Origin: Macrolepiota albuminosa
Lineage: Eukaryota > Basidiomycota > Agaricomycetes > Agaricales > Agaricaceae
Direction of reading: 5' to 3'
NCBI GenBank assembly: GCA_027475525.1
Contig: JAMWFC010000033.1
Span: forward strand, 248,001-312,000
DNA length: 64,000 bases
Position numbers and translations under genes: made by a program. Shown piece after piece: positions 1-11,609 of the stretch. The notes under the pieces are model-generated. The model worked only from the letters and a program-made list of their open reading frames with translations. It ran no database searches and was not told where the DNA came from. Each line of letters opens with the position of its first letter. Within the stretch, counting starts at the first letter, position 1.

Positions 1-134
1 ATTTGATCATGTTCTAAGTCCCTCCTACAGGCTATACACAACTCTCCCAAAGTTCTCAATAGTGTTATCGCGAATACTACAAGTGACATCAACGTTAGTT
101 GTCCTCCTTCTAGTCCCACTTTCCCTCGTACTAA

Positions 135-527
135 TCATTTCCTTACCTGACTTAGGGTATCACTACTAAATTCGCTGATGCTGAGGCTCAGGACCTCTAT
201 GGCCACCTCCGGTCTCTGGAACCCGACTTTTTCAAGTCCCTGTCGGGCCGCCATTGGCCTAATTCCAGACGTTCCAGTGCTTATCAAACAGGACCTCGCA
301 ACCATGAAAACGTGCGACGACAAATTTATAGATGCGGAACACATTACATCTTTTTCTCCTTCTGTGCAAAAGAGTCGGAAGCTGCGCAGTGGCAACAATG
401 CTCTATAATCGTCGGCAGTCAGAGGGATATGGTTGTCGACGGCTGTGTCAACAACGTTGTTGGCAGCAATCGGACTTACGAGGGTGGCAAGGCTGCAGGA
501 AAGGATGACTAGGGTCTTGAAATGCAT
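135..527 (-). CDS. small secreted protein, copy A (extended C-terminus)
   Basis: A 130-residue ORF starts MHFKTLVILSCSLATLVSP, a clear signal peptide. Residues up to about 70 are homologous to the 85-residue protein at 11610-11867: the same leader and the same C-x8-C end (C followed by TEGEKDVM, then C). After that cysteine the two diverge. Copy B stops about eight residues later, while copy A reads on for about 60 unrelated residues, so its tail is probably read-through caused by loss of the ancestral stop or by an unmodelled intron. The 5' leader (about 528-560) is also similar between copies. The function is unknown; small size, secretion and two cysteines fit an effector-like or cell-surface peptide, but that is inference. 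Confidence 0.55.
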   Translation of the reverse strand: MHFKTLVILSCSLATLVSPIAANNVVDTAVDNHIPLTADDYRALLPLRSFRLFCTEGEKDVMCSASINLSSHVFMVARSCLISTGTSGIRPMAARQGLEKVGFQRPEVAIEVLSLSISEFSSDTLSQVRK

Positions 528-2349
528 GCTGAGAAATCTGAGAATGATGACTTCACAATGTTAAACTCAGTCTGTGCGGTTAACGACTGATATTCATCTA
601 TCTACCTGCTAAACACAATGTACTAGTATACGTAAGTGTTTGTATGAATAGATTTCTGGTATATGCTCACCTCAGTCGGTGTGTTAACGACTAAGGTCTT
701 CCTCAGAACTGGAGCAGCACGCCAGATCGAAAGCGAACGAGGTTTGCACCTATTGATAGCTCCGAGCCCGACGCCGCTAGTCTATTGTCGGAAATCAAGA
801 CAGAATGATGGTCTGGAGTCTTAACAAAGTGGTGATCGTCCAGACATACATGTCGACCCATTGCGAGAGACGATGATGAGTGATGTTTCTGCGGAGCTCA
901 GGAAAAGCAGCGAGCGAACTGTAAGCAGTTGTTGCTTCCATCACAATTGACATGTGTGACAAACTTGATGCACCGACCTGCCGACTTGCGTCTCCTCACA
1001 AACCTAGTCGCACACGCAAAATCAATCAAGTCGCTACAGTCACCGTCGCACATGCTCTCGGCGTACGGCTGCAGCATGTGCACCGCCGCTGTCGAATACA
1101 TTGTTCCTGCGGCGCTCGGGGGCACCGACGAGGCGTTGGCGTGTTATGCGGATGCGGTGGATGAGTGCTGAGTCTTGTCGTGCGCGATCGGGAGATTCTG
1201 TGGGTGCGTCGGCGCCTGGGACTGTCAAGATACTGTAGGCTAACACTGGCTACGTAGACTACGCATGCGGGGCACCAGACAGACATGCGACACGCTAAGT
1301 TCGCTGGCTATGTAGACTACGCCCTATCCATCACTCTCACCGCAGACCTCGCACCAGTCCCTTCGATCCCCAGGCCCACTACTATCCTCTGTCCTACCCA
1401 CGACACGCGTATCATCTGCATCCACGCGTACAATAGGTATATTCCTATCTCTATAGACGCCTCTCAATATGTTCAATTTCGACGTGCATGAAGTATTTGC
1501 ATGTACTCGGAGGTCCGCTATATCTTTATGGGGTTCCTGTAAGCATAGTCCATTGTATTTTGATTAGACTGTGTGCCTTGGGATCGAACTAGTATGGCTG
1601 GCGTGGGGACTGCTGCTCTAGCACCACAACCAACTCCTCCAGCGGCGCAGGCGACATCAAGCCCCGTCTCGGGCTCGTAGGAATCATAGACCACTATAAG
1701 AATTCCAGTCGTGGGCTGGTGGATTTGAGACTTGGGGAGCCTGAGCCAGAGTCGGAGCGGGAGATGGGGGTGCGCCCACGACAGGGGGAAAGGGGGAGGA
1801 CGATGCGTGGGGATGTATATGAAGCATAGGGTGACCTACCATTGGGTTTTGAATTGCAAAGGAGCTTGTATTCCTGGCCATGAATCGGCCTCCTGGATAC
1901 CACTATAAACCTGAAGCAATAGGTATCAATCGGTATCTTCATTGTATCAAGGTGTCGTAGTACAAACAGGAATCAAAAATCAATCTCGTACCGAGAAAAA
2001 GCAGGTCGTGAATCGAGGTACAAGTACAAGCATTTCAGAGAAGATGAGCAGAAGGGAAAATGGCTAAGTAGCTGATAATTCAACAGGCATCCGCAAAACA
2101 AGAAACATTATCCGATCCGATTGCAATTTCTGGTATTCGCTATACAGCGTCGAATTGGTTGTCGAGTCGAAAAGGCTATATATTCAGTCAAGCAAACATG
2201 AAAACGAAAAAAGAAACGGTCTTCCGCAGAGATCTTCCATCCAGTCTTTACAAATACGACGTCGGCACGCCTTCTTGAGCGTTCATGAATTTCATAGAAT
2301 GTTGGAGGGCAATGACTGTTGTCCCACTAGGCAGCCTCGCCTTTAAAAA
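528..2349. other. region without a supportable gene
   Basis: No convincing exon chain was found. Bases about 706-860 resemble 12688-12890 (shared stretches such as tgatagctccgagcccga), so this is part of the segmental duplication carrying the secreted-protein gene. Short GC-rich ORFs on both strands at 900-1290 overlap each other and look like chance. A possible minus-strand exon ends with a GTAGGT donor near 1840, but I found no convincing partner. Confidence 0.4.
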
Positions 2350-4837
2350 TCAGCCCATCACATTGCGCACCTCCATCTCCAGAAGCTCCATACACCCCCT
2401 CTCCTCCACTCGCACCAGAACCGGCACCCACGCCAGCAGCTGTATCATCCCACCCCTCGCAGTCATGGAGTCAAACACTTTGGATAGTCCTCCAGCCATA
2501 CCACGACCCCGGTCCTTGGCCCTGCGCTTCTTCTGCTCCACAAACGTCAATAGCAGCACCTCACGCAGAACCCACATATCTCGAATCTCCTTCAGCGCCA
2601 TCCTCACTCTTGCTCCCATCCCAACCGGTCAAGCTCGAGAACTTGGATGAAGGAACAGAAATCCGACAAGACACAAGCGGGCAGAAGAACCCACCAACAT
2701 CTGTGCCGGTGTTTACGGTTTCGTCTGTGCTTGTACTCATTTGGTGCACTTGTGGGGTCAAAGCCAAGCTTGACCTGGAGGGAGAGGAAGCTTCGACAAA
2801 GCTCTTAGACTTTGTTGAGCTCGTGCTCCATTGCTGCTCGTGTTCGTGTTCGTGCTCCAACTCCCTCTGCATGACAGCTGTATACTCATCCCTTCCCCGT
2901 TCTGCCTCCAAAGGAAAACTCTGGGGAAAAAGTAAAACTTGACGACAATTATTCACAGGGTAAGATCCCTACCTGAAAATACCTTCTCTCCGTGGCCTCA
3001 TAAACCTTGTCATATTCCACCCCTCCTGACGTTCCATAGCCGTACGTATACCACTCGTATGGCTGCTCAAAGGACCCCTCCCGAAGTGGCTGGCACTGCT
3101 CATCTATAAACCAAGAGTCTACTGCAGGCCACAAACTCATGCTTGTGCTCGTGTATGTATGTTATTCCTGTTGGTGCTACTGCAACGGTGCTGCCGCGGA
3201 CGGTAGTGAAGCTGGAAAATCGGGATAATAGTAATTTGGGGCGTTACTCGCAGTGGTGGAAGCAGACGGCATGTCGGAAACAATGCTGGAAGTTAGGCCC
3301 GTCGACATGTTCCCTCCATCCTCACCAAAGTTGTAACCTTCAATCAACGGCGAACCCTGTTCCTGCACATCAAATTTTTGCTTCACAGGACCAGAAATCG
3401 TGCCCGTATGACTCTCTCCATCCCTTCTGAAACACGCATCCATACGTGTAAGCGGAAGCGACACTGACACTGTCTCCCTTCTCGGCATCTCCTTGTTCCT
3501 TTTGCCATCCAAATCTGACCCAATCGAACCCAGAACCGAAGCGCTCGAACATGTCTTTTTCTCATCTCTGTTCCTCCTTGTGAGTTGTCATGTCCTTGCG
3601 CATTCCCGCGTCCGAGCTGATCTTGCCGGGTCCCGTGTATGTACACACCCTGTATCTGATTCTGCACTCGCGGCACCCCGACCCTCATACTTGGTGCCGG
3701 TGCACTCGACGACCTCTTTATTCCGTGCGCTTGTCCCTGCGCCCACTCTGCATGATAGGACTCGGGTGAGCTTGGCGGTGTGACCGAAGGGGATAAAGTC
3801 AACGCAGGTGAAAGGAGCGAAAGAGCTGGACTCAGTGGTGTCGACGCCGGCGCAGGGGAGGGAGCAGAGGGTGGGGCAGGGTTGACGGTGACGATCAGCG
3901 GGAGAGGTTTCGTCCTAAATATATGTCCGAGGTTGGCAGTAGTGGTGCATGGAATGTCGACTGGATTTACGGCACTAGAACTTTTGTCATTGTCTTCGTC
4001 GACGCTGTGCCTCTCATTTATTGACGATTTCCATTCGTGCCTCTCCCAGGCTTCCACTGCTTCCTCAAGCTCAGCACCCTTCTTCCCCTCGACCAAAAAG
4101 CTGACAATATTGTTAACTCGCTGTATGTCTTTCTCCTTGTCCCTAGGAGTGGTGGGGCGGCTTTGGCTATAGACTTGACCCTCTCCGTCTTGGCCTTCCT
4201 CGTCGGCAGCCGTCCTCGCATTGAACGAGCTTTCATCATGCCTGCCTTTTGCTTTCCTTTCCCTTCTTCCTCGACGTGACTCTTCATAGTCCGAATCCGA
4301 CCTGGGCTTGCGCAGCTTTAGCTTCCCAAGTGTCACATGGACGTGACATGGCCAACCCAGGTGTCCTTGGCGTGCTCGGCTTCGAAAATGTCGATTTCTG
4401 GGGCGCCGCGGCCGACAGAGGTGGAAGGACATGAGCAGGCGCTGTGGAGCGTGAGGGTGGTGCAAGAGGGCGAAAAGAGACCTATGGGAGTCGTTGGCCA
4501 CTTAGCCAGCTCAACGCCATCGATGTTGAACTCCTCGAAGATGAGCTGGTACAGGACTTGGTCTGTAGTGTTGATGCGGATGTTGCCGTCGATGTGTGAG
4601 TTGCGTACTTTATTGCTGTAAACAGCGAGCACGAGGTAAAACACGACCAGACACAGTAGCGCGAGCACGAGTCCAACCAGTACCGCGACGGGAACCCCTG
4701 TCTTGCGCATCCCAGAGATCCTCCGGCTCCATCTCATCCGGGATCGGATAGAGACACGACCAAAACCATATTGTCACGATTGCCAAAGCGCAGAATCCCG
4801 GGACAACCCCGAGCCTGAGATTTCGTCGGAGCAGCAT
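2350..4837 (-). CDS. unknown membrane-anchored protein with long disordered region
   Basis: I assembled this gene from exons on the minus strand. The likely start is the ATG at 4837 (MLLRRNLRLGVVPGF), followed by two hydrophobic segments (near 4800 and 4670). Next come a stretch containing GRGAPEIDIFEAE (about 4400), then a long charged and Ser/Pro-rich region down to about 3650, an acidic/Ser-rich segment, His-Glu repeats (about 2850) and a basic C-terminal exon ending near 2350. Plausible introns include one using donor GTACAT near 3643, one at about 3139-3180 (donor GTAGCACC) and one at about 2939-2974 (GTAGGG..TCAAG); the last two keep the frame open. The GRGAPEIDIFEAE motif is characteristic of Kre6/Skn1 beta-glucan synthesis proteins (GH16), but the rest of that domain is missing. 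It may be a chimera, a relic or coincidence. The splice into the final exon is uncertain. Confidence 0.45.
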
Positions 4838-5286
4838 CGAGCTGGGATGCAAACAGATTAGTCACGTGTGACGAGGATCTTGGCAATCATCCATCGACAT
4901 TGAGCTGGAAAGCAAGCGCCATGAAACGGGCAAACTGTGCCCTTACCTCCCGAGCACAGACAATCTTCGTTCTTTCTATGCTTTGACGCTCTTGAAGTCG
5001 CCAGCGGGCTCTGCTTCTACATTTGCGGTTCATCCTGATTGACACTTCGAGTCGTAAACCACGCTTTGCCCCTTCGTTGTCATGCCTCCTAGCGAGACTC
5101 GCATAGGTGGCCTCACCATCTGACGTTTTTCGAAAATTCCAATTGTATGCTTCAAGTCACCTTTACTCCCCGCTATCGATGCATCGATTTCAATGTTTAT
5201 CTTCATTATATCATTGTTTCCTCAAAGACTAGCAATATATAAATGTCCGATATCACTATCACCATTCGTCATGTTCTATCTAGCCT

Positions 5287-5703
5287 TTATGAGTTCCGAG
5301 AAGGTTTGACTCTTTCCTGGAACATGTATCTGCCCTTGCGTGCCAAGTCTTCACGCGGAGCACTCGTCAACTCGTCAAAGTAAAATGTTCTTATATTCCT
5401 TCGTCTTTGTCCTTTTACTAACATTCCACTCTTGTAAAGCCCCCTCAAGACGACTCGCCTACCATCAACATCAACCTCCAGTGTCCCCTTGGTTCCCTCA
5501 TGTGTAACTTCAGTATGCGGTGTATATAGCACTCCATCCTGCACCTTCTGTAGTGCTGAAGCTGCAATATCAGTATCTTTGTATGCTGGTGCTTTTCAGT
5601 GGTCTGAAAATAGAAGGAAAACTTTCTTTCGCCCACAGGCCCGTTTTATATCCAAATCGCCGTGCAAGGCGCTTGGGACGATGTGCGTCCCCCTCAAGCC
5701 CAT
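5287..5703 (-). CDS. unknown protein fragment, basic C-terminus
   Basis: The last exon (about 5287-5610) is strongly protein-like: it runs through TLEVDVDGRRVVLRGLYKSG and ends KGRYMFQERVKPSRNS. The same frame continues upstream to MGLRGTHIVPSALHGD with start at 5703, but is interrupted by one TGA near 5610. That stop must lie in a small intron (an AG acceptor is available just after it), or the gene is broken. I do not recognise the family. Intron-like AG sites around 5720-5780 suggest further 5' exons that I could not chain. Confidence 0.35.
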
Positions 5704-5978
5704 ACATCACCCTGTTTGTTTGATGTTTTCTGATAGATTTGAAGATATATTCCCACCTGCATTTCGCACTACCTTTCCTGGAGCTGCGTATCAAATCGGT
5801 AACGTGTGTACTATCATGCTCTTATATCGCACATGCACTGATTGATCCGGGCATTTGTAGATGATTTTGTTTGCAGCATCGCAAATAGAAGCCAGTATGT
5901 GATCTTTTCGGTTTACTCTTAGGACGTTGTGTGACCTGACGACTCGGAGCTGGTGGAGATAAGTTGAGAACGACGATC

Positions 5979-6320
5979 ATGGTCAATGGCAAATTGACCA
6001 GAGTTCCTGATTACGTGACAGTAAGTCAACGCTCCTTTTCTGAGTAACTACGTTAGCTTTCGGAACAGGCGCAAGGTATCTTAATTAGCGTCGTTTCAGC
6101 ATTTGTTATTTTTATCACCATCATCGGACCCGAGCGTGTTGTCTTGTTGTTCTTTCCATTTTGCAAACTCATATTCGACAATTCCGCGTTCCCAGGAAGC
6201 ACGGCGCGCATTTCGAGAAGCACAAGGCAGCTTTTGAGGAGGGTGCAGGACGGGATGATGTGTTGTTTGATGACGAGGTGCAGCATGAAAAGGTCCGAAC
6301 ACGGTTGCTCGCTGTTAGTT
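5979..6320 (+). CDS. candidate small multi-exon gene, unknown
   Basis: A start at 5979 (MVNGKLTRVPDYVT) runs into a good donor (GTAAGT at about 6021), with AG acceptors at about 6068 and 6197. The exon after 6197 is charged and coding-like in one frame (KHGAHFEKHKAAFEEGAG, then DDVLFDDEVQHEKVRTRLLA). The phases of the short middle exon do not join cleanly into that frame, so either one exon is missing or the gene has decayed. No family was recognised. Confidence 0.3.
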
Positions 6321-6557
6321 GTTTGTTCTGTGACGATTTGCAGTGGTTTTCTTGAAGTTTCGATGATACATTACAGCAGATTACGAGACTCTACATAATA
6401 ACATTCAATTAGAACATAACCAGATACAATTGTTGGGCTGGTACTGACAGCCTAAGTGTATCTTCATCAATCACTACTGGCTTGTCATTCTCCCTTGCTC
6501 CCTCGTTTAAATCATTTTCACAGGCTTCAATCCTCTCCGGCAAGTCTGATATAACAG

Positions 6558-6711
6558 CATGTAATATATACTTTGATTCCCTCAACGAATGAGGACCTTG
6601 CCAGTCATGCTAACCATACATGGCTTTATGTGATCATGTAATATATACTTTGATTCCCTCAACGAATGAGGACCTTGCCAGTCATGCTAACCATACATGG
6701 CTTTATGTGAT
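6558..6711. repeat. 77-bp perfect tandem duplication (1 of 9)
   Basis: Bases 6558-6634 are repeated exactly at 6635-6711, starting catgtaatatatactttg. The period is 77 bp, as for eight other duplications in the window. It lies outside any gene I can support. It is probably an assembly artefact; see findings. Confidence 0.95.
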
Positions 6712-6720
6712 CACATGGAG

Positions 6721-7535
6721 TCGATCCCTCAGTATTGATAATCATCCTTCGGCCTTGTGCTTACTACTTTCGACTTTGCTACCTTTTTCCTCTTAACTAG
6801 GAACCATAATGATCAAATTTGCCAGGGCCCAGACAAATCTTCTAGAATGCACTGATTTCATATACGTCGTCATAAGGTTTGAGTTATGGCTTCTTCCCTG
6901 CAAAATGGATAGAGTCTCCATCGAAACGATGTCACTGGTGTTTTTTCTGGCAGTACAAATAGTTGAGTATTAAGAATGATGGACCTCACTGCACGAGGAC
7001 CAATCCGCGGGCAGATTTCGCAAGAAGTGTGTGTGATGACAAAGAACAAGTCAAAAAAAAAAGCTGACATGCGCACAAATGACATGCCGAACTGCCCAAC
7101 AAAGGTAGGCACCAAGTTCCACGCTATCATTTCACAGTGTTCACAATCAGAAATCGACCCTTGAGCACTGCGGCGACGTCATGATTGCGAGTCTGAAAAA
7201 GGGCTCACACTCATTATCAAAGGAAGGAAAGCTGAGCACCACATACCCATAACCGTACTGTACCAATCCCTGGTGAGTCTTGAAGGGATGAATAAAAACA
7301 TTACCGTCGAATGTGTGAAATACGTCATGATCGTCGAGTTTAGTGGATCGACCCAAGAACCAGCCCAAAAAGACCCAGCAATCCATTACCCGAGCAGAAG
7401 TCCGATAGCGTGTAAAATCTCATCATCAACCGGAAACGGACAAAATGCCTTCAAATTCATAGATGGAAGGAAGGGAAAAGAAATATAAGCCCTCTGTCTC
7501 TACTACTCCACACAGGCTATTCGCTCTCTTGACCG
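6721..7535. other. no supportable gene
   Basis: ORFs of 60-90 codons overlap on both strands (for example 6870-7130 minus, with a Phe-rich hydrophobic stretch), but none has a convincing exon chain or known motif. Confidence 0.35.
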
Positions 7536-7939
7536 ATGAAGCACGACAGTACCTTTGAAGCCGATGCGCTACCTCAGGAGCTGATGCCTCCCTCTATTCA
7601 ATCGTATCCATCAAATGGTGAATCTTCCATCAGAAAAGCACGCTCTGTCGTGTCTGGCGCACTCAAATTGCACCGTTACCACCCATACAAATGGGCGTTG
7701 GAATTGAAGGTGTGTCTACTCCATCTTTTCTCCATCGTATCAATGTTATTACATGTATACAACCAGAAACAGGCCAAAAGTGAAGGAAACAGTGGAGGTA
7801 GTTCTTCAAAGGTGGGCTGATTTCCTGCGAACCAAGGTTAGGCTGCCCTCTTCCTACATTCACGTGTAGCACTCTTGACGAGACCCTGGGCTACATAGTC
7901 TTGATCACGCTCTTTATCTTGGGACAGCGTCGAACCTGA
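7536..7939 (+). CDS. small putative tail-anchored membrane protein
   Basis: Exon 1 starts at 7536 (MKHDSTFEADALPQELMPPS) and stays open to a donor after WALELK (gtgtgtc, about 7710). A middle exon encodes AKSEGNSGGSSSK. After an acceptor at about 7868 a last exon encodes TLDETLGYIVLITLFILGQRRT and stops at 7937-7939. The product would be about 95 residues with a single C-terminal membrane segment. The exact second splice is not fixed. The family is not recognised; a single-pass protein of the endomembrane system is a guess from topology only. Confidence 0.4.
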
Positions 7940-8225
7940 AATTTTGACATGTACTATGACGCGCGGTTAAAAAAATTACATTTATACAGCAGACGATCTA
8001 CTTACCTACTGTACCAACTATCATAAACAAGAAATCGAGAATGAGTTTTTGTACACTTATTAGCGTCACACAGAATCGAAACAAATGTCAGCCTGAACGA
8101 AAACGCTTGAAGCATAGCAGGTGAGTAATGTCTCAACACTTTTCTACAAGAGAATATTGCACCGCACACTATTTTGGTTCATGAAGGCATGTCATGAATG
8201 TGCATGCTAGCCTGGTGCCGGCGCG

Positions 8226-9060
8226 TCAAATGAATCCATCGAGGTGAAGAACTCTCAAAGCAGGAGAACCCTTGTCCTGGACGTCATCGAACTGTGAGAT
8301 GCTTATGTATACGCATCGTAAGAAGGGTTGCAGAATGGTCATATTCTCCTGCTCAATCTCCGCCGGTTCAAATAGATTGTCAACACAGAAAAGCATGTAG
8401 TCTCTTACAAGTGCCATAGCAGGGATATACGGTTTAAAAGGATGTTGTCTCGTATAATCGTCGTTTGTAGAGTCATTCTGTAGACTGGGCTCTTTGATGG
8501 ATCTTGGCCCTGCTCATGTTAATGACACAACGCAGATACCACGTAAACGATCAAGACTCAAGAAGCGAAGGCAGACACAAGGTGAGAATATGTAAACAAG
8601 AGATTTTCTCACTGGCTCATCTACCATTGTATGGCGAACCGAGGTGAGTGGTCAGGTACTTGCAATCGAGAAAATGAATCGATAATTTGACAAAGATTCG
8701 GACATAACATCACTGTAAAACGTGACAACGCATAAAGCTTTTCGGAACAATTGATCTGGGTAGGCACCTGTAGGCACGTGCTTGTTTGTCAGCAGTCCGT
8801 TGCTCCCACTTTGAGCCATATAGAGACAACGCTTGTTGTAGCAACGATAGCATGCCCATGCTGTAAAACGGTGTGTTCATCAGTGATTCATCAGCGACAC
8901 AACTAATCTCACTACTTTGACTGATAATTTTCGAAAGTTCGATTGACGCGAACAATTCAACCTTTTTTTGTGATCTGGAATCGCAAATCCTAATGACTGC
9001 TGTGGATACATGTATGCCCTTGAGTTTTTTGCCAACACTACGAGCTGATCGTCGACGCAT
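8226..9060 (-). CDS. candidate unknown multi-exon gene
   Basis: Two coding-like stretches lie on the minus strand. One is 9060-8710, starting MRRRSARSVGKKLKG, basic then mixed. The other is 8417-8226, ending GSPALRVLHLDGFI before a stop. I could not demonstrate the splices joining them across 8420-8710, and they may belong to different genes. No motif was recognised. Confidence 0.25.
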
Positions 9061-9725
9061 TTTGTTTTCAGCATTACACCCTTATTCGCCGGGTGCCGTC
9101 TCGACAGTTTATTGTCTATTGACTTTTTTCCTTATTGTTGTCTGCAGGACCCACGGCCACAGTCTTCACCGAGTCGCTAAGTAAGCTCCAAAGCACTCTT
9201 CTCTGACTACTGTTCATTCCATATACACCGCCCAGCCCACCCAGGACGCTGTCCGATTTCCTCTTTGTGTGTCGACGTTCCTCAGTCATCTTCACTGTTT
9301 CCCTCTCCTTCGTCGTTGTTTTTACCGCCGTCTATGCCTGGTAACCACGAGTTTGCGATTCCTACTATACCCTCTGGCTACTTGATGCCCAAAGGGACCC
9401 CTATATCTGTGAATGAGAGTCAGAGTGGCACGGTGAATGGAAACGGGACCTTAAGTGGGAAGGATCGAGAAACGCCCGTGGCCATGGAGCGTGCCAGACA
9501 ACTAGAAGCACCATCGGAAACATTCAAGGACCCATCCTTCACTTCCGTCGAGTCACAAGCAACCCCGATGCCGTTGCCAATCCTTCCTTTCCACACACTG
9601 ATTTCAACACCAACGCCGTCTCCAAGCAGTCGCCAAGAGGGGATGGGGTTGGTATGGGTACTAAAGAGATTTGTAGTGATTGTTGGTAACAACCAATAGA
9701 AATACTATCGATGGGACAAGTGTTG

Positions 9726-9960
9726 TGATTGATATATGCTAAGCACAGCGCGCTGGCATACTTTGACATAGGCTTGAAGACACCTTCGTTGTAAATGAAG
9801 AACTGACGGAAAGTATCAGCAGCTGGTCAAAAAGTGACAATGAAAAAACGCCGTTCCTCATGCGGCTTCGTACAATTGCGAGGTCTGACAAATCTTGTGA
9901 TGAAGTTAGCAGGACGGAAGCGACATGCAAAGCTTGCCGGAACAAAACATGCACTCCACA
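9726..9960 (-). repeat. duplicated segment, copy 1 (partner 15243-15475)
   Basis: This about 230-bp segment is clearly homologous to 15243-15475; shared blocks include gacggaaagtatcagcagct and cagcgcgct. On the minus strand both encode KYASAL in the same frame downstream of an AG that could be an acceptor, which suggests an ancestral exon. Neither copy has a complete gene around it that I can model. Confidence 0.6.
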
Positions 9961-10390
9961 GTTATTTATATAATTCTTCGTACTAGGTCTTGATCAGATG
10001 ATCTATCTACCGGTGTGTCTGTTTGCAGATTTAAAAATATCAAGTAATCAAGTCCGAGATGAATGTCCAAACTAGAAATTGAACACGGATTTTCCCTGAA
10101 AATTACATTCTGCCCTCAATCAAATTAAAATCGGATTCAGCCAGAGATTACCAGAACATATTTTCAAAGCCAGGAATTCCCTTTTTTTTCTGCGACATTG
10201 ACTTTGTTCTCTGTCATCAAGAGTGTCCAGGCTCCAGAGCTTGTGTCTTCGGGTTTTTTTTTACATCAAAGTCAAAATTGGAATGGTATCTCTCACCTAT
10301 TACTAAAACTAAAGGTCTTCTTCTTTCCGATCGCCATCTGGACCCTTCTAAGTCATCTTTTGTTCTGGGCGCTGAATCATGCCTTTTGTC

Positions 10391-10711
10391 AAATCCCAAT
10401 CCTCATTACTTTCACAGGAAGCACGCACTTATCTCATGACCCTCGCCATCAAGGAAGGATTGTTAATCCCAAGTGTGTCGCAACAGAGCAAAGACGCGCC
10501 ACGCTACGTAAAGTCAAAATAGAACTCGACGAGGCAGATGACATCGTAAGCCACTAGCCGATTCAAAGTTGATTGAGAAAAGGGAATGGTTTGGGCCCAC
10601 AACTCGATAGGCATCTGCGCTCGAGGTCGAGATTCAAGGCATACCGCAGTCGATCAAGGGGCAGTATTCGACGCGGATGAAGAGTCAATTTTTAACAGTG
10701 CCACTATGTAG
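10391..10711 (+). pseudogene. Vti1-type v-SNARE N-terminal fragment
   Basis: Two exons joined by a clean GTAAG..GATAG intron (10546-10610, phase 0) encode EQRRATLRKVKIELDEADDI followed by ASALEVEIQGIPQSIKGQYS and TRMKSQ. This matches the N-terminal helical domain of Vti1, the Qb-SNARE of Golgi-endosome-vacuole traffic, where an ELDEAD..EIQGIPQSIK..Y..R block is typical. The expected continuation (helix Hc, SNARE motif, C-terminal membrane anchor) is not found downstream to 11250, and no proper N-terminal exon precedes it. I read it as a truncated duplicate of a functional VTI1 elsewhere. Confidence 0.6.
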
Positions 10712-10747
10712 GTAAGTCGTATATGTATCTATAAGTTGCTTTGTACA

Positions 10748-10795
10748 GTGGTGACAATGGGTGTGTGATATGTGGCGACAATGGATGTATGATAT
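10748..10795. repeat. 24-bp direct repeat, two copies
   Basis: Two adjacent 24-bp units (gtggtgacaatgggtg.. and gtggcgacaatggatg..) differ at a few positions. They lie just downstream of the Vti1 fragment. Confidence 0.7.
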
Positions 10796-11256
10796 GTGTG
10801 AAATTGTAAAAGTGGTTGGCACACTTACGATGCCTTGCGTCGGGATCACAACAAGAATTCCCCTGAAATCCGGTATTTCGCAGACAAGGTTTCTCGGGAG
10901 CTTCCCGGGGTCTGTAAAGCCCAAATCGCACTTTCGAGTTGCTTGACCAGGCTAAATCGGCTGAAATTTCCTGGCATTTCTCAGCTAAAAGGCTAACAGA
11001 TATATTATTTCTTTACGGCAATTCAATCATACGGTTCGAACACCAATTCTCACAAAGTGTTCTTTGTATGGTTTTGAAATTTTCTCCCGGCTTTTCCTCT
11101 CAATTTCGGCGTTCTTCCGATTTTGCTCCTGGATGTTCTTCCGAATTGTAGCAAGACCTCCTCTAGTTGACCGTCAGACAGTCCTTGCAGGAGAACTGGT
11201 CCCCTACCTCAATTGTTTTCCTGATTGAATCAGTGTTGTGCCGTCAGATTTGGTGA

Positions 11257-11505
11257 TCAGATACTGCTGTTTTCCGCTGTATTTATAGTGGTCTGTTCAA
11301 TCTTCTGAGCCAAACACACTTCACGGATGACGCACCTTTTCACTCGGTCAAAAGCTTCCCTCGTGTCGTGAAGTTCCTCGCATTCTTTATCGCTCGGTAA
11401 ATGTGGCTGATGCTCCGCAGGCATATCCTCGATGCGTGGCCGCCCGTTTCGAACTCGAATGTCCGTGTAAAAATTATTGATTAATGTCTGTTCTTCCGCT
11501 TTCAT
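11257..11505 (-). CDS. small charged protein, unknown
   Basis: An intronless 82-codon ORF starts at 11505 (MKAEEQTLINNFYTDIRVRN). It is hydrophilic, rich in Glu/Lys/Arg, with two Cys near the end and no signal peptide or membrane segment. It lies about 360 bp upstream, in the divergent sense of map position, of secreted-protein copy B. Composition is protein-like, but there is no recognised homology; it could be an exon of a larger gene. Confidence 0.3.
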   Translation of the reverse strand: MKAEEQTLINNFYTDIRVRNGRPRIEDMPAEHQPHLPSDKECEELHDTREAFDRVKRCVIREVCLAQKIEQTTINTAENSSI

Positions 11506-11609
11506 CTTGAATCACACAACAGTCAAAATACTACAAAAAGACGGGAATAAGAAATAGACCTACAATTGCAGTTTTCACTTTGAGGTCTTGAATTGTCTGT
11601 GTCGAGGCA

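Noticed and set aside
3493..4172. Plus-strand ORFs of 96 and 130 codons
   Set aside because: Antisense shadows of the GC-rich disordered region of the minus-strand gene at 2350-4837.
4838..4852. Start of the 2350-4837 gene at 4852
   Set aside because: That codon is TTG; the ATG at 4837 follows five codons later.
9265..9699. 144-codon plus-strand ORF, Ser/Pro-rich
   Set aside because: Low-complexity composition, a long overlapping ORF on the other strand, no splice context or motif; probably chance.
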